A DNA stretch of 64,000 nt, from the NCBI GenBank assembly GCA_963728195.1, contig CAVSIX010000017.1, positions 124,001-188,000 on the forward strand. The letters run 5' to 3'. The notes below the pieces were generated by a model. That model did no database searches, was not told the DNA's origin, and saw only the letters and a list, made by a program, of their open reading frames with translations. Each line of letters opens with the position of its first letter. Position 1 is the first letter of the stretch. Made by a program: the position numbers and the translations under genes. Of this stretch, positions 55,475 to 64,000 are shown one piece after another. The DNA comes from Sva-07 sp963728195 (GTDB lineage: Bacteria; Actinomycetota; Acidimicrobiia; Acidimicrobiales; Ilumatobacteraceae).

Positions 55475-55803
55475 CAGCGATGCGTCAAGTGTCACTGCGT
55501 CCGACGTCAGGTCGTCGATGGTGTCGACCGTGCCTCGGTCGGGAAGGCTGGAACTGACATGTTCGTACTCCAGCGTGCCGGCCGATGGTTCGCCGGTCTC
55601 CTCGAAGCGTTCGACGACGCCCTGCTCCCCCTCGACGACGACGACATCGCTGCGCCGATCTAGCTCCGGGCTCGAATGTGCCGTCGTCGCCGGCGCGATG
55701 GACGGTGGCACAGATCTCGGCGCAGTCATTCGTGAGGCCGAGATCGTTCGATCCGCCGCATTCCGCCGCTCACCGGCGGCGAGGTGCTCCTACGCTGCGA
55801 GAG
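55475..55803. other. 329-bp region with a candidate 34-aa ORF (55559-55663)
   Basis: Between the PPDK-like gene and the PIN gene. On the plus strand a short frame encodes MFVLQRAGRWFAGLLEAFDD... ending LPLDDDDIAAPI, with an amphipathic start and acidic end. It has only a distant GGAAGG upstream. Nothing else is recognised. Confidence 0.35.
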
Positions 55804-56205
55804 ATGGCTCGCTACACGATCGATGCGCCGACGCTGCTCCACCTCGTGGCAGAAGATCTGGAGTGCGATCCGACACACCAGTTGGTCGCCCCGAACATCA
55901 TTCGCTCGGAGGCACTGTCATTGCTCTTCGCAGCGGTGGAGTCGGGCGTCATGACCGAGCAGACCGCCCTCGATCAGCATCGAAAGCTGACCGAGCTCGA
56001 CATGCGATTGCTCGGCGATCGAGTGTCGCGGCGCACCGCATGGAAGCTCGCACGAGACCACGGGTGGCCGTCCACGTTCGATGCCGAATACATCGCAGTC
56101 TGCAAATTGCGGGCCGACGCTTTCGTGTCGATCGATCCTGGGATGCTTGCCAAGGCCGCAAACGTCGTGCCGCTCGCCGAGCTGGCGGATCTGTTCTCGA
56201 CGTAG
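55804..56205 (+). CDS. PIN-domain protein
   Basis: A 133-aa predicted Mg-dependent RNase of the VapC type. Acidic residues: Asp in YTIDAPTLLHLV, Glu in IRSEALSLLF, Asp in TFDAEYIAVCKLRAD and Asp in VSIDPGM. No VapB-type antitoxin gene precedes it; it may be a solitary PIN protein. Weak ribosome site before ATG 55804. Confidence 0.8.
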   Translation: MARYTIDAPTLLHLVAEDLECDPTHQLVAPNIIRSEALSLLFAAVESGVMTEQTALDQHRKLTELDMRLLGDRVSRRTAWKLARDHGWPSTFDAEYIAVCKLRADAFVSIDPGMLAKAANVVPLAELADLFST

Positions 56206-56294
56206 TCCGCCAGTCGCTGCGCCAAGCCGGCGGTCGGGGACACACAGGCTTGTTGCGCCGAGCGGCATGCCCGTGGCAATGCGTCAGGTGCCGA

Positions 56295-58691
56295 TCAGGG
56301 ACCGTCCGAATCTTGCCCGACGCGCCGCTCGCCCTGGCGTCTCTCGCCCCACCATCGAAAACTCGGCATGAGCCGAGGGAGTGCGACGATCAGCGCGCCG
56401 GCGACGGCGACGGCCGCCGCCGAATAGGCCCAGGCGATGTCCCAGAACACCTCGAGGCGGAAGAAGTCGCGCAGGAACGGCACCGCGAACACCACGGCGT
56501 AGCCGGCGCCCATCGCGAGCACGAGGCCGAGCTTCCACGAGTGCAGCGGACGGCTCGTGACGGCGAGCACGACGAGTCCGATTGCGAGCAGCGTGACGGT
56601 GGCGAGCGTGCGGGCCTGGTCGAGATCGATGTCGGCCACGTGGAGTGCCGCTTCGTAGGCGGCAAGCGTGGCGGTGCCGGCGATCACACCGGCGGGGATC
56701 GAGAACCGCAGGACCCTCGGAAGAAAGCCGGGGCGGATGAGGTCGACCTCCGGGGCGAGCGCCAGAAAGAAGCCCGGGACGCCGATACTGAACGTGCCGA
56801 TCAACGTCAGCTGGCGCGGCAGGAACGGGAACGGGCTGTTCAGCAGTCCGACGGCAAAGGTGAGCAGCACCGCATAGGCAGCCTTCGTGACGAACAGGTT
56901 CGAGACCCGCTCGACGTTGTTGATCACCTTGCGCCCCTCGTCGACCACCGTCGGCAGGCTCGAGAATGCGTTGTCGGTGAGCACCAGGTCGGCCACCGCC
57001 TTGGTGGCCTCGCTGCCGGAGCCCATCGAGATGCCGAGGTCCGCATCCTTGAGGGCGAGCACGTCGTTGACGCCGTCGCCGGTCATCGCCACGACGTGGC
57101 CCCGTGACTGCAGGGCTCGGACCATCGCCTGCTTCTGCTGCGGCTTGACGCGGCCGAACACGGTGGCAGCGTCGAGCGCGAGCGCCAGTTCGTCTGCGTC
57201 GGTCGGCAGTTGGCGGGCGTCGACCGGCGAACCGATCACCGACAGCCCTGCCCGCGCTGCGATCGCTGCCACCGTGTCGTGGTTGTCTCCCGAGATCACC
57301 TTGAGTGTGACGCCCTGCTGCGCGAAGTAGGCAAGGATCTCCGAGGCGTCCGGGCGGATCTCGTCTTCGAGTTCCACCACGGCAAGCGTGCGCATCGGCG
57401 CCGGCAGCGCATCACCGTCCGGTCCATCGTCACACGTCGCGACCGCCAGGAGCCGCTTGCCGCTGGCACTCAACCGGCCGACGAGATCGCGGGCCGGATC
57501 GTCGGGCGTGAGCAGGAAATCGGGTGCACCGAGGAAGTACCACCCGCGGTCGACGAACGACGCCGCCGACCACTTGCGCTCGCTGTCGAAGGGCTCGACC
57601 CGATCCAGGGTCCACGTCGTCGCCGTGCCGACCGCTGCGGCGATCGCAGCCATCGACGCGTTCGGATCACGGTCCGACGAGGCCAGCGCAACGAGGCCGT
57701 CGCGCACCTGGTCGTCGGTGCGGCCGTCGGCGGGGTGGGCACGGGCGAAACAGATCTCGCCGGTCGTGATCGTGCCGGTCTTGTCGAGGCACAACACGTC
57801 GACACGTGCGAGCACCTCGACCGTCGACAGCTGCTTTGCCAGCGCGTTGCGGCGGGCGAGCGCCACGATGCCGGCCATGAACGACAAGCTCGTCAGCAGC
57901 ACCAGACCGTCCGGCACCATCGCCACGGCCGCAGCCACGGTGCCGAGCAGCGCGTCCTGCCATCCGTCCTCGGCAGCGAGGAGGTTGACGAACAGGAAGA
58001 TCGAGGCGACCGGGATGATCACCGTCAGCCAGCGCAGGATCGTGTCGATGCCCTGACGCAGTTGCGACCGTGCCGCTGCGAACTGCTTCGCCTCGGTGGC
58101 GAGCGTGCTCGCATAGCTGTCGGCACCGACGGCGGTGGCCCGGATGCGACCGCTGCCGGCGACGACGAAGCTTCCCGACAGGACCCCCTCGCCGGACGCC
58201 TTGGGCACCGGCAGCGACTCGCCGGTGAGCATCGACTCGTCGAGACGCAGTCCCGTCGACTCGAGCACGTCGCCGTCGACCGCCACCTGACCGCCGAGTC
58301 GGAGTTCGACCACGTCGTCGAGCACGATCTCGTCGGAGTCGATCTCGACGGCGGCACCGTTGCGGATCACGGTCGCTCGCGGTTCGGTGATCACCGACAG
58401 CCGGGCGAGTTCCCGGCGTGCCCGCACCTCCTGGACGACGCCGATGACCGAGTTCGACACGACCACCCCGACGAACAGTCCGTCCTTGGGATTGCCCGAC
58501 ACGAGCACCAGCACGAACAGCGTCAGCATGATCGCGTTGACGACCGTGAACACGTTCGCGGCCACGATCTGACCGAAGGTCCGCCCGGGGGGCTCGGGGC
58601 TCACGTTGACGCAGCCGGCCTCGACACGATCGGCGACCTCGGTGTCGGTCAGCCCGAGCGTCGCCGACGTGTCGTCGCGGTGCTGATCCAT
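56295..58691 (-). CDS. ctpE: Cation-transporting P-type ATPase, CtpE-like
   Basis: A 798-aa P-type ATPase, the length of mycobacterial CtpE (Ca2+ uptake). Motifs are TGES (LTGESLPVPK), the phosphorylation site LCLDKTGTITTG, GDGVNDVLALKDAD and an M4 with VPDGLVLLTS, characteristic of the CtpE group. N-terminal domain begins LGLTDTEVADRVEAG. ATG 58691 starts 64 bp from the divergent aminotransferase gene. Expected role is Ca2+ or other cation import. Confidence 0.9.
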   Translation of the reverse strand: MDQHRDDTSATLGLTDTEVADRVEAGCVNVSPEPPGRTFGQIVAANVFTVVNAIMLTLFVLVLVSGNPKDGLFVGVVVSNSVIGVVQEVRARRELARLSVITEPRATVIRNGAAVEIDSDEIVLDDVVELRLGGQVAVDGDVLESTGLRLDESMLTGESLPVPKASGEGVLSGSFVVAGSGRIRATAVGADSYASTLATEAKQFAAARSQLRQGIDTILRWLTVIIPVASIFLFVNLLAAEDGWQDALLGTVAAAVAMVPDGLVLLTSLSFMAGIVALARRNALAKQLSTVEVLARVDVLCLDKTGTITTGEICFARAHPADGRTDDQVRDGLVALASSDRDPNASMAAIAAAVGTATTWTLDRVEPFDSERKWSAASFVDRGWYFLGAPDFLLTPDDPARDLVGRLSASGKRLLAVATCDDGPDGDALPAPMRTLAVVELEDEIRPDASEILAYFAQQGVTLKVISGDNHDTVAAIAARAGLSVIGSPVDARQLPTDADELALALDAATVFGRVKPQQKQAMVRALQSRGHVVAMTGDGVNDVLALKDADLGISMGSGSEATKAVADLVLTDNAFSSLPTVVDEGRKVINNVERVSNLFVTKAAYAVLLTFAVGLLNSPFPFLPRQLTLIGTFSIGVPGFFLALAPEVDLIRPGFLPRVLRFSIPAGVIAGTATLAAYEAALHVADIDLDQARTLATVTLLAIGLVVLAVTSRPLHSWKLGLVLAMGAGYAVVFAVPFLRDFFRLEVFWDIAWAYSAAAVAVAGALIVALPRLMPSFRWWGERRQGERRVGQDSDGP

Positions 58692-58755
58692 CCCGCTGGC
58701 AGCGTAAGTGAACCGACTCGACGCACTCCACCTTTCGGGGTGCTTCACTGGTGTC

Positions 58756-60450
58756 GTGGCCACGACACATCACACCGACGAATTGATCGCGTACGTCCGC
58801 GAATCGGTGATCGGCCGAGACGACGTGATCGACGGACCCTATGGCCCGCGGCCGATCATCTACGCCGACTACACCGCATCGGGACGTTCCCTCTGCTTCA
58901 TCGAGGACTACATCAGGACCGTCGTCCTGCCGCTCTACGCCAACACCCACACCGAATCGTCCGGCACCGGACTACAGACCACGCGACTGCGTGAAGAAGC
59001 GCGGGACATCATCGCGCGCTGCGTCGGTGCTGATCGGCGTGAGCACGCCATCGTGTTCTGCGGCAGCGGTGCGACCCACGCCGTCGCCAAGTTGCTCGGC
59101 GTGCTGGGCCTGAAGCTCCCGTCCGCACTCGACGATCGGTACCACCTGGCCGATGCCATCCCGGCCGACGAGCGGCCGGTCGTGTTCATCGGTCCCTACG
59201 AGCATCACTCCAACGAGCTTCCCTGGCGCGAATCGATCGCCGACCTGGTGATCATCGACGAGGACGCCGATGGCCACGTGAGCCTGGAGCACCTCGAACA
59301 CGAGCTGACCCGCCACGCCGACCGCTCGACGCTGATCGGCTCGTTCTCCGCAGCCTCCAACGTCACCGGCATCATCACCGACACCGTCGCGGTCTCGACG
59401 TTGCTGCACCAACACGGCGCGTTGTCGCTGTGGGACTATGCCGCCGCCGCACCGTACGTGCCGATCGACATGGGATCGAGCGCCGACGGGAACCTCGCAT
59501 ACAACGATGCCGTCTTCATCTCACCCCACAAGCTGATCGGCGGGCCCGGAACACCCGGCGTGCTCGTCGCTCGCCGCGAGCTGTTCACCAACCGCGTGCC
59601 CGACGTACCCGGCGGCGGGACGGTCCGCTACGTCAGCACGGCAGAGCACGACTATCACCCCGAGATCGAGCATCGCGAGGAGGCGGGGACGCCCGCCATC
59701 GTCGAGTCGATCCGGGCGGGGCTCGTGTTCCAGCTGAAAGAAGCGGTCGGCGCCGAGGTGATCGAGGCCAAGGAGTCGGACTTCGTGCGGCGGGCCATCG
59801 GCCGGTGGGAGCAGCATCCGAACATCAACGTGCTCGGCAGCCACCAGGCGGACCGTCTGTCGATCGTCTCGTTCGTGATCCGTCACGGCGACAGGTTCTT
59901 GCATCACAACTACGTCGTCGCACTCCTCAATGACGTGTTCGGTATCCAGTCGCGCGGTGGTTGCTCGTGCGCCGGACCCTACGGACACCGCCTGCTGGGC
60001 ATCGACCTCGACCGATCGCACGAATTCCAGCGCGAGATCAATCGGGGCTGCGAGGGCATCAAGCCCGGCTGGGTGCGGGTGAACTTCAACTACTTCATCG
60101 ACGACGCCACGTTCGACTACATCGTCGATGCGGTCACCATGGTCGCGTCGCACGGCTCGAGGCTGCTCGGCGAGTACGACTTCGAGCCCGACAGCGGTTT
60201 GTGGCACCACCGCCGGGGCACGCGAGGCCCGTCGATGAGCCTCTCGGAGATCTCCTACGAATCCGGCCGGATGCAGTTCGAGAACCGACGGCACAGCGAG
60301 CCCGTCGACCTGTCGCGCCACCTGAACTTCGCGCACGAGTTGTTCCATGCAGCCGGTGACCAGCACGAGCCGCCGGTGGCCACACCGGTCACCACCACCG
60401 ACTTCGAGACGTTGCGCTGGTTCCCGTACGCGACCGACCCCAATCGTTGA
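58756..60450 (+). CDS. Class V aminotransferase (cysteine desulfurase-like)
   Basis: A 564-aa PLP enzyme larger than typical SufS/IscS (about 400 aa). PLP lysine in FISPHKLIGGPGTPG, Asp in LWDYAAAAPYV, and a cysteine-rich loop RGGCSCAGPYGHRLL in the position of the desulfurase cysteine. The N-terminal YADYTASGRSLCFIEDYI and TGLQTTRLREEARDII match the class V fold. GTG 58756 chosen. Substrate unknown; the loop supports a cysteine or selenocysteine lyase-like reaction but this is inference. Confidence 0.8.
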   Translation: MATTHHTDELIAYVRESVIGRDDVIDGPYGPRPIIYADYTASGRSLCFIEDYIRTVVLPLYANTHTESSGTGLQTTRLREEARDIIARCVGADRREHAIVFCGSGATHAVAKLLGVLGLKLPSALDDRYHLADAIPADERPVVFIGPYEHHSNELPWRESIADLVIIDEDADGHVSLEHLEHELTRHADRSTLIGSFSAASNVTGIITDTVAVSTLLHQHGALSLWDYAAAAPYVPIDMGSSADGNLAYNDAVFISPHKLIGGPGTPGVLVARRELFTNRVPDVPGGGTVRYVSTAEHDYHPEIEHREEAGTPAIVESIRAGLVFQLKEAVGAEVIEAKESDFVRRAIGRWEQHPNINVLGSHQADRLSIVSFVIRHGDRFLHHNYVVALLNDVFGIQSRGGCSCAGPYGHRLLGIDLDRSHEFQREINRGCEGIKPGWVRVNFNYFIDDATFDYIVDAVTMVASHGSRLLGEYDFEPDSGLWHHRRGTRGPSMSLSEISYESGRMQFENRRHSEPVDLSRHLNFAHELFHAAGDQHEPPVATPVTTTDFETLRWFPYATDPNR

Positions 60451-60452
60451 AC

Positions 60453-60492
60453 GTCACCCGACCGTCACGAAACCGTCACATTCGGTTAGGCT
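60453..60492 (+). promoter_or_regulatory. Three phased GTCAC repeats and -10 box of the M23 gene
   Basis: GTCAC occurs at 60453, 60464 and 60475, each exactly 11 bp apart, followed by TAGGCT (60487-60492) 8 nt before ATG 60501, so the transcript may be leaderless. The 11-bp phasing is typical of OmpR/PhoB-type direct repeats; MtrA, which controls peptidoglycan hydrolases in actinobacteria, is the prime candidate. Confidence 0.55.
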
Positions 60493-60500
60493 CGGCGGCC

Positions 60501-61772
60501 ATGTCGATGAGGAGTTGGGCGTCAGCGACGCGGATGCGGCGCTCGTGGGTGTCCGCGGTCGTGGTCGTCGCAGTGGCCGCCGGCGCCACGACGCTGCCGC
60601 TCGCCGTCGCGAACGCTCAGGACCCTGCAGCCGTTCGGGCCGCACAGGAGATCCAGGCGGCGCGTGACCGTGCCGATGCCGCCGCCCAGGCGATGTTCGA
60701 CGCCGAATCCCGCCTCGACACCCTCGAAGTGGAGATCGGCACGGCCGAACGCGATCTGGCAGCCGTCGAAGCGCAGGCGGACTCGATGCGCTCGAGTCTG
60801 CAGCAGGATGCGCAGCGCAGTTTCGTCAACTCCGGGACATCGATCCCCCTGCTCATCGATCTCGACCAGGCCAACGCCGGCATCACCGCCGACCGTCAGG
60901 CGTCGGTCGCCCGTGGCGCAGCTTCGGTCGAACTCGACGACTTCGATGCCGTGATGAAAGAGGTCAAGGCCCAGCGCGCCGACCTCGAACGCCAGAAGGA
61001 CGCCACCACCCAGGCTCGCCAGCAGTTCGAGGACCTCCAGGCGGCTGCGGAGGCCGAGGTGGTCAAGCTCGCCGAGATCGAGAAGCAGCGTCTCGCCGAC
61101 GTCGCCGTGCAGCAGGAACTGGAACGCCAGCGCCAGGCCGAGCTCGAGCGCGAGGCAGCCGCCGCCCGCCAACGCGAGGCTGCCGCGGCCGCAGCGGCGC
61201 CAGCACCGGTTGCGGCGGCCGCAGCGCCGGCCCCCAGCGGGTCGTCGGGCTCAGGATCTTCGGGCTCAGGATCTTCGGGCGCTGGTTCCTCGGGCTCCGG
61301 TTCCTCCAATCCGGCCCCGGCGCCGGCTCCCGCCCCGGCACCTGCGCCGGCTCCCGTGCCCGCCAGTCCACCGCCGTCGAACGCCGGCAGTGGCATCGTC
61401 TGTCCAGTCAACGGTCCCCGCGCGTTTGCCGACACCTGGGGTGCGCCCCGCTCGGGAGGGCGCAGCCACGAGGGCGTCGACATGATGTCGCCCGGCGGCA
61501 CACCGCTCGTCGCTGTCGAGTCGGGCTACGTCCAGTTCAAGACGACGCGCCTCGGCGGCAACTCGGTGTGGCTCAACGGCAACAGCGGGACGCGATACTT
61601 CTACGCCCACCTCAGTGCGTGGGAGGGGTCGAGCCGCAACGTGTCGCAGGGCGAGACGATCGGGTACGTCGGCGCCACCGGCAACACGACCGCGAACCAC
61701 TTGCACTTCGAGATCCACCCCGGCGGCGGCCGCGCCGTCAACCCCTACCCCTACGTCCGCCCCATCTGCTGA
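60501..61772 (+). CDS. Secreted M23-family peptidoglycan endopeptidase
   Basis: A 423-aa exported protein. Signal RRSWVSAVVVVAVAAGATTL (cleavage after ANA), then a long coiled-coil (QEIQAARDRADAAAQAMFDA to ELEREAAAAR), a low-complexity Ala/Pro/Gly/Ser linker and a C-terminal LytM domain. Zn ligands: His and Asp in SHEGVDMMS and His pair in NHLHFEIHPGG. The coiled-coil plus LytM resembles EnvC/RipA-type division or growth hydrolases. Confidence 0.9.
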   Translation: MSMRSWASATRMRRSWVSAVVVVAVAAGATTLPLAVANAQDPAAVRAAQEIQAARDRADAAAQAMFDAESRLDTLEVEIGTAERDLAAVEAQADSMRSSLQQDAQRSFVNSGTSIPLLIDLDQANAGITADRQASVARGAASVELDDFDAVMKEVKAQRADLERQKDATTQARQQFEDLQAAAEAEVVKLAEIEKQRLADVAVQQELERQRQAELEREAAAARQREAAAAAAAPAPVAAAAAPAPSGSSGSGSSGSGSSGAGSSGSGSSNPAPAPAPAPAPAPAPVPASPPPSNAGSGIVCPVNGPRAFADTWGAPRSGGRSHEGVDMMSPGGTPLVAVESGYVQFKTTRLGGNSVWLNGNSGTRYFYAHLSAWEGSSRNVSQGETIGYVGATGNTTANHLHFEIHPGGGRAVNPYPYVRPIC

Positions 61773-61810
61773 TCTCGTCCTTCGGGGTCGGGTCCGCAAG
61801 GACAGGGTGA

Positions 61811-62854
61811 CTACTCGGGGCGGTGGCGGGCGAGGGGGACGTCACCGGTGCCGATGAAACGGCTGGTGTAGGTCGAGATGTTGCCGATGTAGTTGGCCCG
61901 CTCGTAGGCAGCCGGATCGGCGGCGGCGTGGCTGGCGACCGCACCGCGCATCTGGGCGACGGATTCGTAGTCGTGCTCGACCATCCAGTCGCACAGCTGC
62001 GCCTGGATCGTGGCGAGGTGTCCGGGGCCGTGGTGGAGCAGCGACGACGTGGACATCGCCACGTCGGCCCCGGCGAGGATCAGCTTGGCCGCATCGAAGC
62101 CGGAGTGGACCCCGGTCGACCCTGCGATCGACATCGTCAGGTGCTCGCGCAGGATCCCGATCCAACGAAGCGGCAGACGCAGCTCCTCTGGAGTGCTGAG
62201 GGCGATCCGTGGTGCCACCTCGAGCGTCTCCAGGTCGAGATCGGGGGCGTAGAAGCGGTTGAACATGACCACTCCGTCGGCGCCCGAGTGTTGGAGCCCG
62301 ACGACGAACGATGCCACCGAGGAGTAGTAGGGCGAGATCTTGACCGCGACCGGTACGTCGACCTCCTCGGCAACCAGTGAGACCAGCTCGAGATGTTCCG
62401 CCTCCAGCGCGGCGCCGGTGATGTCCGGGTCGGCGGCCACGGTGTACAGGTTCAACTCGAGCGCATCTGCGCCGGCTCCTTCGAGCAGCCGGGCGTACTT
62501 CACCCAGCCGCCGATGTTGGCGCCGTTGAGGCTGGCGATCACCGGGATGTCGACCGCCACCTTGGCGTTCTCGATCAGCTCGAGGTACGAGTCGATCGCC
62601 GATCCGTAGTCGTCGGCCTCGGGAAAGAACGACGTCGCCTCGTTGAAGCTCTCGTCGTGCACGGTGAAGAGCCGGTCGATCTCTGCGGTCTCGTTCTCGA
62701 TCTGTTCCTCGAAGATCGACGGCAGCACGACGGCGCCGGCACCGGCGAGTTCGAGCTCGACCAGCCGGTCGAGTTGCCCGGTGAACGGGCCGGCCGACGC
62801 CACGAGTGGCGACCGCAGGGAGAGCCCGAGGTAGGTGGTGTGCAGATCAGGCAT
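61811..62854 (-). CDS. Dihydroorotate dehydrogenase-like protein
   Basis: A 347-aa FMN TIM-barrel protein starting MPDLHTTYLGLSLRSPLVAS. Blocks are GAVVLPSIFEEQ, PVIASLNGANIGGWVKYAR, ALELNLYTVAADP, PVAVKISPYY and SIAGSTGVHSGFDAAKLIL. It belongs to a DHODH-like group often coupled with pyruvate:ferredoxin oxidoreductase; true pyrimidine role is doubtful. It begins 8 nt inside the PFOR gene end, an overlap suggesting translational coupling. Confidence 0.8.
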   Translation of the reverse strand: MPDLHTTYLGLSLRSPLVASAGPFTGQLDRLVELELAGAGAVVLPSIFEEQIENETAEIDRLFTVHDESFNEATSFFPEADDYGSAIDSYLELIENAKVAVDIPVIASLNGANIGGWVKYARLLEGAGADALELNLYTVAADPDITGAALEAEHLELVSLVAEEVDVPVAVKISPYYSSVASFVVGLQHSGADGVVMFNRFYAPDLDLETLEVAPRIALSTPEELRLPLRWIGILREHLTMSIAGSTGVHSGFDAAKLILAGADVAMSTSSLLHHGPGHLATIQAQLCDWMVEHDYESVAQMRGAVASHAAADPAAYERANYIGNISTYTSRFIGTGDVPLARHRPE

Positions 62855-64000
62855 CGTCGGAACCTCCGTCGTCGGACTCACCGGTCTCGTCGCCGAGCGC
62901 CTCGGCGTCGACGTCGGGAACATGGGGATGATGCAGTGCACGTTCGACGCCTGCGAGCTGCTCGTAGTAGTGCCAGCGCTCGTCGATGTCCTGCTGTGCG
63001 AGGTCGAGCAACTCCGCCGATCGTCGAGGATCCGACCGCGCCAGCATCGAGAACCGGGCCTCTTTCATCGCGAAGTCCTTCAGCGGGATACTCGGTGCCG
63101 CGGAGTCGAGCTGGAACGGATGCTCGTGTTCGTCGGTGGTCGGCTTGTACCGGTAGAGCGGCCAGTAGCCGGACTTCACCGCATCTTTCTGGTGGGTCAT
63201 CGACGTCTCCATGTCGATGCCGTGGGCGATGCACGTCGAGTAGGCGATGATCAGCGATGGTCCGTCCCAGGCGTCGGCCTCGGCGAGCGCCTTGACCGTC
63301 TGGATGTCGCTGCCGCCGATCGCGATCTGGGCGACGTACACGTTGCCGTACCGGCGAGCGACCGCCCCGAGATCCTTCTTGCCGGTCGGCTTGCCGCCCA
63401 TCGCGAACTTGGCGACGGCACCGAGCGGCGTGGCCTTCGACGCCTGGCCGCCGGTGTTCGAATACACCTCGGTGTCGAGCACCAGCAGGTTGACGTTGCG
63501 GCCACTGCCGAGCACGTGATCGACGCCACCGAAACCGATGTCGTACGCCCAGCCGTCGCCGCCGACGATCCACGTGCTGGTGCGCACGAGTTCGTCGGCG
63601 ATCGCAGCCAGGCGTCGCGCCCGATCGGCGACCGTCGGATCGTTCGAGCCCACGAGATCTGCCAGACGCTCACGCAGCACCGCCACGCGGGTGCGCTGTT
63701 CGACCACGCCGTGTTCGGTCGGTGCTGGGTCGGCGAGCAGTGCCGTCGCCAGGTCGATGCCGACGTCGTCGGCCAGCTCCTCCACCAGCCGACGGGCGTC
63801 GCGCTGGTGGTGCTCGATGCCGAGCCGCATGCCGTAGCCGAACTCGGCGTTGTCCTCGAACAGCGAGTTCGACCATGCCGGCCCGAGGCCGTTGGCGTCC
63901 TTTGCCCACGGAGTGGTCGGCAGGTTCCCACCGTAGATCGACGAACAACCGGTGGCATTGGCGACGACCAGCCGGTCGCCGAACAACTGCGTGAGCAGTT
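62847..64000 (-). CDS. nifJ: Pyruvate:ferredoxin (flavodoxin) oxidoreductase, C-terminal part
   Basis: Partial: the 5' end is outside the window. The visible ~384 residues start TQLFGDRLVVANATGCSSIYGG, then GDGWAYDIGFGGVDHVLGSG and NLLVLDTEVYSNTGGQ (ThDP-binding region). Then SKATPLGAVAKFAMGG, KALAEADAWDGPSLIIAYS and MTHQKDAVKSGYWPLYRY follow. It oxidises pyruvate to acetyl-CoA, reducing ferredoxin. A C-terminal acidic tail (DDGGSDDA) is unusual. Co-transcribed with the DHODH-like gene. Confidence 0.9.
   Translation of the reverse strand, partial: LLTQLFGDRLVVANATGCSSIYGGNLPTTPWAKDANGLGPAWSNSLFEDNAEFGYGMRLGIEHHQRDARRLVEELADDVGIDLATALLADPAPTEHGVVEQRTRVAVLRERLADLVGSNDPTVADRARRLAAIADELVRTSTWIVGGDGWAYDIGFGGVDHVLGSGRNVNLLVLDTEVYSNTGGQASKATPLGAVAKFAMGGKPTGKKDLGAVARRYGNVYVAQIAIGGSDIQTVKALAEADAWDGPSLIIAYSTCIAHGIDMETSMTHQKDAVKSGYWPLYRYKPTTDEHEHPFQLDSAAPSIPLKDFAMKEARFSMLARSDPRRSAELLDLAQQDIDERWHYYEQLAGVERALHHPHVPDVDAEALGDETGESDDGGSDDA

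Noticed and set aside
53051..55729. 892-codon minus-strand frame opposite the PPDK-like gene
   Set aside because: Its codon phase mirrors the sense gene and it has no recognisable domain.
61784..61804. Terminator between the M23 and DHODH-like genes
   Set aside because: GTCCTT...AAGGAC is only a 6-bp stem with a bulged extension; too weak to list.

Overview
The window is GC-rich chromosomal DNA with strong third-position G/C bias and frequent GTG starts. Its gene content points to a free-living, high-GC actinobacterium of the Acidimicrobiia / Ilumatobacter type: several F420-type LLM oxidoreductases, MaoC hotdog pairs, a CtpE-type ATPase, LPXTG surface proteins, a SARP and a large LuxR (LAL) regulator, and a pyruvate:ferredoxin oxidoreductase. 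The lineage assignment is inference; no rRNA gene is present.

Layout. 1-11.5 kb is an alpha-glucan/trehalose block: a TreS-maltokinase fusion (5' end outside), MalQ, GlgB and TreZ in a tight plus-strand operon, with TreY on the minus strand and an LLM oxidoreductase between. 11.6-13.9 kb holds a GH114-like lipoprotein and an amidohydrolase. 13.9-17.7 kb holds a DEAD-box helicase, a topoisomerase IB and FdhD; the first two carry apparent frame breaks. 17.7-22.7 kb is a three-subunit formate dehydrogenase whose catalytic subunit is read through an in-frame TGA with a textbook bacterial SECIS loop, so it is a selenoprotein. 22.8-26.3 kb has stress-type small proteins, a cupin oxygenase, dcd and a ferredoxin.

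26.4-28.0 kb is a tRNA-Gly(CCC) with a relict integrated element behind it: a duplicated 45-bp tRNA 3' end, an integrase N-terminal scrap, an intact Abi-like HEPN gene and a decayed PIN-domain toxin. 28.0-32.4 kb has secreted or lipoprotein genes and an orphan pair of identical 16-bp palindromic operators. 32.6-35.5 kb is a SARP regulator with a degenerate Walker A. 35.5-38.7 kb has glutamate decarboxylase with a YrhK-like membrane protein, then an LPXTG protein. 38.8-45.7 kb has small genes, an SDR/LLM/acyl-CoA dehydrogenase run, and a divergent flavin monooxygenase plus two hotdog proteins. 45.9-50.9 kb has a LAL regulator, a pair of MGFLK proteins and a second LPXTG protein. 51.2-55.5 kb has P450, TetR and a PPDK-like protein without its ATP-grasp domain. 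55.8-64 kb has a PIN protein, CtpE-like ATPase, a class V aminotransferase, an M23 peptidase behind three phased GTCAC repeats, and a DHODH-like / PFOR operon running off the right edge.

Beyond the genes, two families of dispersed imperfect palindromes stand out. One is a 40-bp element found as doublets with the same 61-bp spacing at 7.9 kb and, inverted, at 43.4 kb. The other is a 56-57-bp element at 9.0 and 25.9 kb. Four apparent reading-frame breaks occur between 13.9 and 35.6 kb (DEAD-box helicase, topoisomerase IB, a large lipoprotein, a 35-aa membrane peptide). They could be sequence errors or decay, and they decide how several genes should be annotated.
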